DNA of 64,000 nucleotides from Acrocarpospora corrugata (GTDB taxonomy: Bacteria; Actinomycetota; Actinomycetes; Streptosporangiales; Streptosporangiaceae), in assembly GCF_009687845.1 (NCBI RefSeq), contig NZ_BLAD01000036.1:124001-188000 (forward strand), read 5' to 3'. The notes under the pieces were generated by a model. It was given only the letters and a program-made list of their open reading frames with translations, ran no database searches and was not told the origin of the DNA. The translations under genes and the position numbers were made by a program. This document shows, piece by piece, positions 61,773 to 64,000 of this stretch. Each line of letters opens with the position of its first letter. Within the stretch, counting starts at the first letter, position 1.

Positions 61773-62072
61773 ATGGCGGGTAAGGAAGAGAAGCCGGACA
61801 TCCAATGGCGGATCGTGGGCGGTCTGGTCGGGCTGGCCGTCGGCTTCGCCTCCAAGAAGGTGCTCTCCTTCGCGTGGGAGAAGGCCACCGGCAAGAAGCC
61901 GCCGGCCAACACCGATTCGCCCGACGTGAGCCTGGGCGAGGCGCTGGCCTACGCGGTCGTGATGGGGCTGGGCATGGAGGTGGCCAGGATCGTGACGACC
62001 CGGGCCGCGGCCAGGAAGTGGCACAACTGGAAAGCCGCAGCCCAGGATATCCAGGACGAACTCAAGGACTAG
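61773..62072 (+). CDS. DUF4235 small membrane protein
   Basis: 99-aa protein of the DUF4235 family: RIVGGLVGLAVGFASKKVLS (first hydrophobic segment), FAWEKATGKKPP, then SLGEALAYAVVMGLGMEVARI (second) and TTRAAARKWHNW. Two membrane helices with both ends charged. A strong GAGGAGG lies 4 nt before the ATG. It is divergent from valS; its stop TAG abuts the otsA stop, forming TAGCTA. Function unknown. Confidence 0.87.
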   Translation: MAGKEEKPDIQWRIVGGLVGLAVGFASKKVLSFAWEKATGKKPPANTDSPDVSLGEALAYAVVMGLGMEVARIVTTRAAARKWHNWKAAAQDIQDELKD

Positions 62073-63449
62073 CTAGCTCTCCAGCGCCGTCAGGAACTCG
62101 TTCGCCCATCGATCCACGTCGTGGGTGGCGACCCGGCGGCGCATCGAGCGCATCCGGCGTCCCAGCTCGTGCGGGGGCGCCTGCATGGCGGTCATCATCG
62201 AGCGCTTCATGCCGTCGATGTCGTAGGGGTTGACCAGGTAGGCCTGGCGCAGTTCGTCGGCGGCGCCGGCGAACTCGCTGAGCACCAGCGCGCCGCGCAG
62301 GTCGTGCCGGCAGGCCACGTACTCCTTGGCGACCAGGTTCATGCCGTCCCGGAGCGGGGTGACCATCATCACGTCGGCGGCGGAGTAGAGGGCGGCCAGT
62401 TCGTCCCGGCCGAAGGACTGGTGCATGTAGGTGATGGGGGCGCGGCCGATCTCGCCGTACTCGCCGTTGATCCGGCCGACCTGGAGTTCGATGTCGTTGC
62501 GCAGCCGGATGTACTCCTCGACGCGCTCCCTGGTCGGCGTCGCGACCTGGACGAACACCGCCTCGCCCGGCTTCAGCCTGCCCTCGGCGAACAGCTCGCC
62601 GTAGGCCTTGAGGCGGGCCCTGATGCCCTTGGTGTAGTCCAGCCGGTCGACGCCCAGCAGCACGTGCTCGGGGTCGCCCAGTTCGGCCCTGATCTCCTTG
62701 GCCCTGGCCATCACGTGAGATTCGCGGACCAGCTGGTCGAGCTCCCCGAAGTCCACCGAGATCGGGTACGCCTCGGCCCGCACGGTCCGGCCGTCGTCCA
62801 GCTGGATGTCGTTCTTGACCGCGGAGACGCCCAGCATCTTCCGGCACAGCCGGACGAAGTTGGACGCGCCACCCGGGCGCTGGAAGCCCACCAGGTCGGC
62901 GCCCAGCAGCCCCTCCAGCAGCTCGCGCCGCCACGGCAGTTGCTGGAACAGCTCCCCGGGCGGGAACGGGATGTGCAGGAAAAAGCCGATCTTCACGTCG
63001 GGGCGGAGCTTGCGCAGCATGCTGGGCACCAGCTGGAGCTGGTAGTCCTGCACCCACACCACGGCGCCGGGCGCGGCGGCGTCGGCCGCGGCCCGGGCGA
63101 AACGATCGTTGACCGCCTTGTACGCGTCCCAGAGCACCCGGGAGTAGATCGGCGGAGCCACCACGTCGTGGTAGAGCGGCCACAGGGTCGCGTTCGAGAA
63201 CCCCTCGTAGTAGAACTCGACTTCCATCGAGGACAGCGGCACCGGGATCAGGTGCATGCCGTCATGGTCGAACGGCTTGAGCTCCTCGCCCGCCGCTCCG
63301 GTCCAGCCGAGCCAGGCCCCGTCACGGCGCTGCATGACGGGCGCGATCGCGGTCACCAGACCGCCGGGACTACGGCGCCATGATTTTTCGCCCACTCGGT
63401 CGACCGGCAACCGGTTCGCGACGATCAGGAACGAGCTGGTGCCACGCAT
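62073..63449 (-). CDS. otsA: Trehalose-6-phosphate synthase
   Basis: 458-aa GT20 glycosyltransferase making trehalose 6-phosphate from a nucleoside-diphosphoglucose and glucose 6-phosphate. Landmarks: [12 protein letters not shown] at the N-terminus, [54 protein letters not shown] and the sugar-donor site [16 protein letters not shown] with [13 protein letters not shown]. The ATG at 63449 has GGAGG 4 nt upstream; the frame extends upstream without homology. No otsB is adjacent inside the window. Confidence 0.95.
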   Translation of the reverse strand: MRGTSSFLIVANRLPVDRVGEKSWRRSPGGLVTAIAPVMQRRDGAWLGWTGAAGEELKPFDHDGMHLIPVPLSSMEVEFYYEGFSNATLWPLYHDVVAPPIYSRVLWDAYKAVNDRFARAAADAAAPGAVVWVQDYQLQLVPSMLRKLRPDVKIGFFLHIPFPPGELFQQLPWRRELLEGLLGADLVGFQRPGGASNFVRLCRKMLGVSAVKNDIQLDDGRTVRAEAYPISVDFGELDQLVRESHVMARAKEIRAELGDPEHVLLGVDRLDYTKGIRARLKAYGELFAEGRLKPGEAVFVQVATPTRERVEEYIRLRNDIELQVGRINGEYGEIGRAPITYMHQSFGRDELAALYSAADVMMVTPLRDGMNLVAKEYVACRHDLRGALVLSEFAGAADELRQAYLVNPYDIDGMKRSMMTAMQAPPHELGRRMRSMRRRVATHDVDRWANEFLTALES

Positions 63450-63606
63450 GAGCCCTCCAGTGAACCATCGCCTTGGGACCACCATACGTAAGGTCCCCGG
63501 AACGGCACATACCCCCCACGAAGTGCACAATTCACGACCAAAGCTGTGAGAATGATCTCCCGCAGGTCGGCAGCCATGGCTGAGAGGTTTAGACCTTTTG
63601 GTTACA

Positions 63607-63620
63607 GTTTGATATCAAAC
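63607..63620. repeat. 14-bp perfect palindrome GTTTGATATCAAAC
   Basis: The palindrome overlaps the stop codon of the last gene (63615-63617), and wider arms GAGGTTT/AAACCTC enclose it. It may end that gene's transcript or be a site for regulation of otsA 160 bp away; the sequence does not decide. Confidence 0.4.
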
Positions 63621-64000
63621 CTCGGGGGCAGGTGGCAGTGCGCGCTGCCGGCGCAGATCAGCCCGTACGGCCTGGGAGAGTCGTTTGGTCGCGGCCCGGT
63701 TCAACGCGCCGCCCGCGACGGCCCCGGTGAGGAAGGGGCCCAGAGTGGTGAGATGCCGCCCGAGCGTGCGCATCAGGCGGTTGCGCAGCGACGCCTTCGC
63801 CGCCGCGCCGAGCGCCAGCGTCACCGACGCCGGGCTGAGCGGGTCGACCCCGCGCTGTTTCGACCAGGCCACCGCGAACTGGGCGGCCCGCTGGCCCCCG
63901 CTGCCCTGGACCTGGATTCCGTAGGCTTCGTGCAGTTCCGCCAGCAGCTTGACCTCGATGGCCGCCACCACCAGGGTTTCCGCGACCAGCTGCGCCGGAG
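63615..64000 (-). CDS. Conserved hypothetical protein, 5' part missing (runs off the right edge)
   Basis: The open frame continues to the window edge, giving at least 128 codons: PAQLVAETLVVAAIEVKLLA, ELHEAYGIQVQGSGGQRAAQ, FAVAWSKQRGVDP, then ASLRNRLMRTLGRHLTTLGP and FLTGAVAGGALNRAATKRLS, and a basic tail. The Ala-rich helices with a glycine-rich hydrophobic stretch near the end (GPFLTGAVAGGALN) resemble the C-terminal part of EcsC-like membrane-associated proteins of actinobacteria. That family assignment is tentative. A GTG at 63971 could start a 118-aa version, but the preceding codons look equally protein-like, so I treat it as truncated. Confidence 0.6.
   Translation of the reverse strand, partial: PAQLVAETLVVAAIEVKLLAELHEAYGIQVQGSGGQRAAQFAVAWSKQRGVDPLSPASVTLALGAAAKASLRNRLMRTLGRHLTTLGPFLTGAVAGGALNRAATKRLSQAVRADLRRQRALPPAPEV

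Overview
The window is 64 kb of high-GC, densely packed chromosome from a filamentous-type actinomycete. GTG and TTG starts are frequent, ATGA/GTGA stop-start overlaps are common, and there are many actinobacterial families (DUF3000, DUF3159, DUF3710, DUF4235, DUF6879, DUF4349, HemQ, F420-type LLM oxidoreductase). I suspect Streptosporangiales/Streptosporangiaceae, but no rRNA or tRNA is present to prove it. I saw no CRISPR array, insertion sequence, tRNA or rRNA.

The backbone is an old actinobacterial gene order, also recognisable in Mycobacterium tuberculosis around Rv2674-Rv2697: msrB, chdC/hemQ, cgoX/hemY, hemE, DUF3000, RNase D, dxs, then trmA-like, a KimA-like APC permease, two TrkA/Ceo genes, DUF3159, OB-fold, DUF3710 and dut. 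Two large lineage-specific insertions interrupt it. One lies between rnd and dxs (about 11.6-20.3 kb). The other lies between dxs and trmA (about 22.3-50.9 kb).

Layout. 1-4.6 kb: glgX 5' end (truncated), a DUF333 lipoprotein, an aldehyde dehydrogenase behind a palindromic operator, a stand-alone LigD polymerase domain, msrB. 4.7-11.6 kb: haem genes (coproporphyrin-dependent route), a DUF4349 lipoprotein, a small CxxC protein, DUF3000, RNase D. 11.6-18.1 kb: a sugar/glycoside cluster (GH13, Gfo/Idh/MocA dehydrogenase, DUF993, two TIM-barrel isomerases, LacI regulator) with three matching LacI operators. 18.2-22.2 kb: LysE exporter, cationic amino acid permease, dxs. 22.3-31.7 kb: the most unusual region. 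A three-gene operon (vWA-like protein, TRAFAC-type GTPase, membrane-anchored GAP1-like protein) diverges from a DUF4407 membrane protein and a Ser/Thr kinase fused to MgtE-N-like helical repeats. The whole block is bracketed by two divergent paralogues of a secreted HExxH zinc peptidase. 31.7-36.2 kb: xylose-type ABC operon with ROK regulator. 36.4-43.9 kb: aconitase, a membrane DUF457/YdjM protein, PadR plus DUF1707, DUF6879, a sugar porter and a 47-aa CxxC protein. 44.0-50.9 kb: Pnkp/Hen1 RNA-repair operon, LLM oxidoreductase, a GH18 pseudo-enzyme, an orphan Phd-like antitoxin, a startless coding remnant. 50.9-64 kb: tRNA/rRNA methyltransferase, K+ transport, dut region, AI-2E-family transporter, valS, DUF4235, otsA and a truncated hypothetical.

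Convergent neighbours are extremely tight: of 12 convergent pairs, eight overlap or abut at their stop codons. Several genes lack a Shine-Dalgarno and have a -10-like TANNNT hexamer 6-9 nt before the start, suggesting leaderless transcripts.
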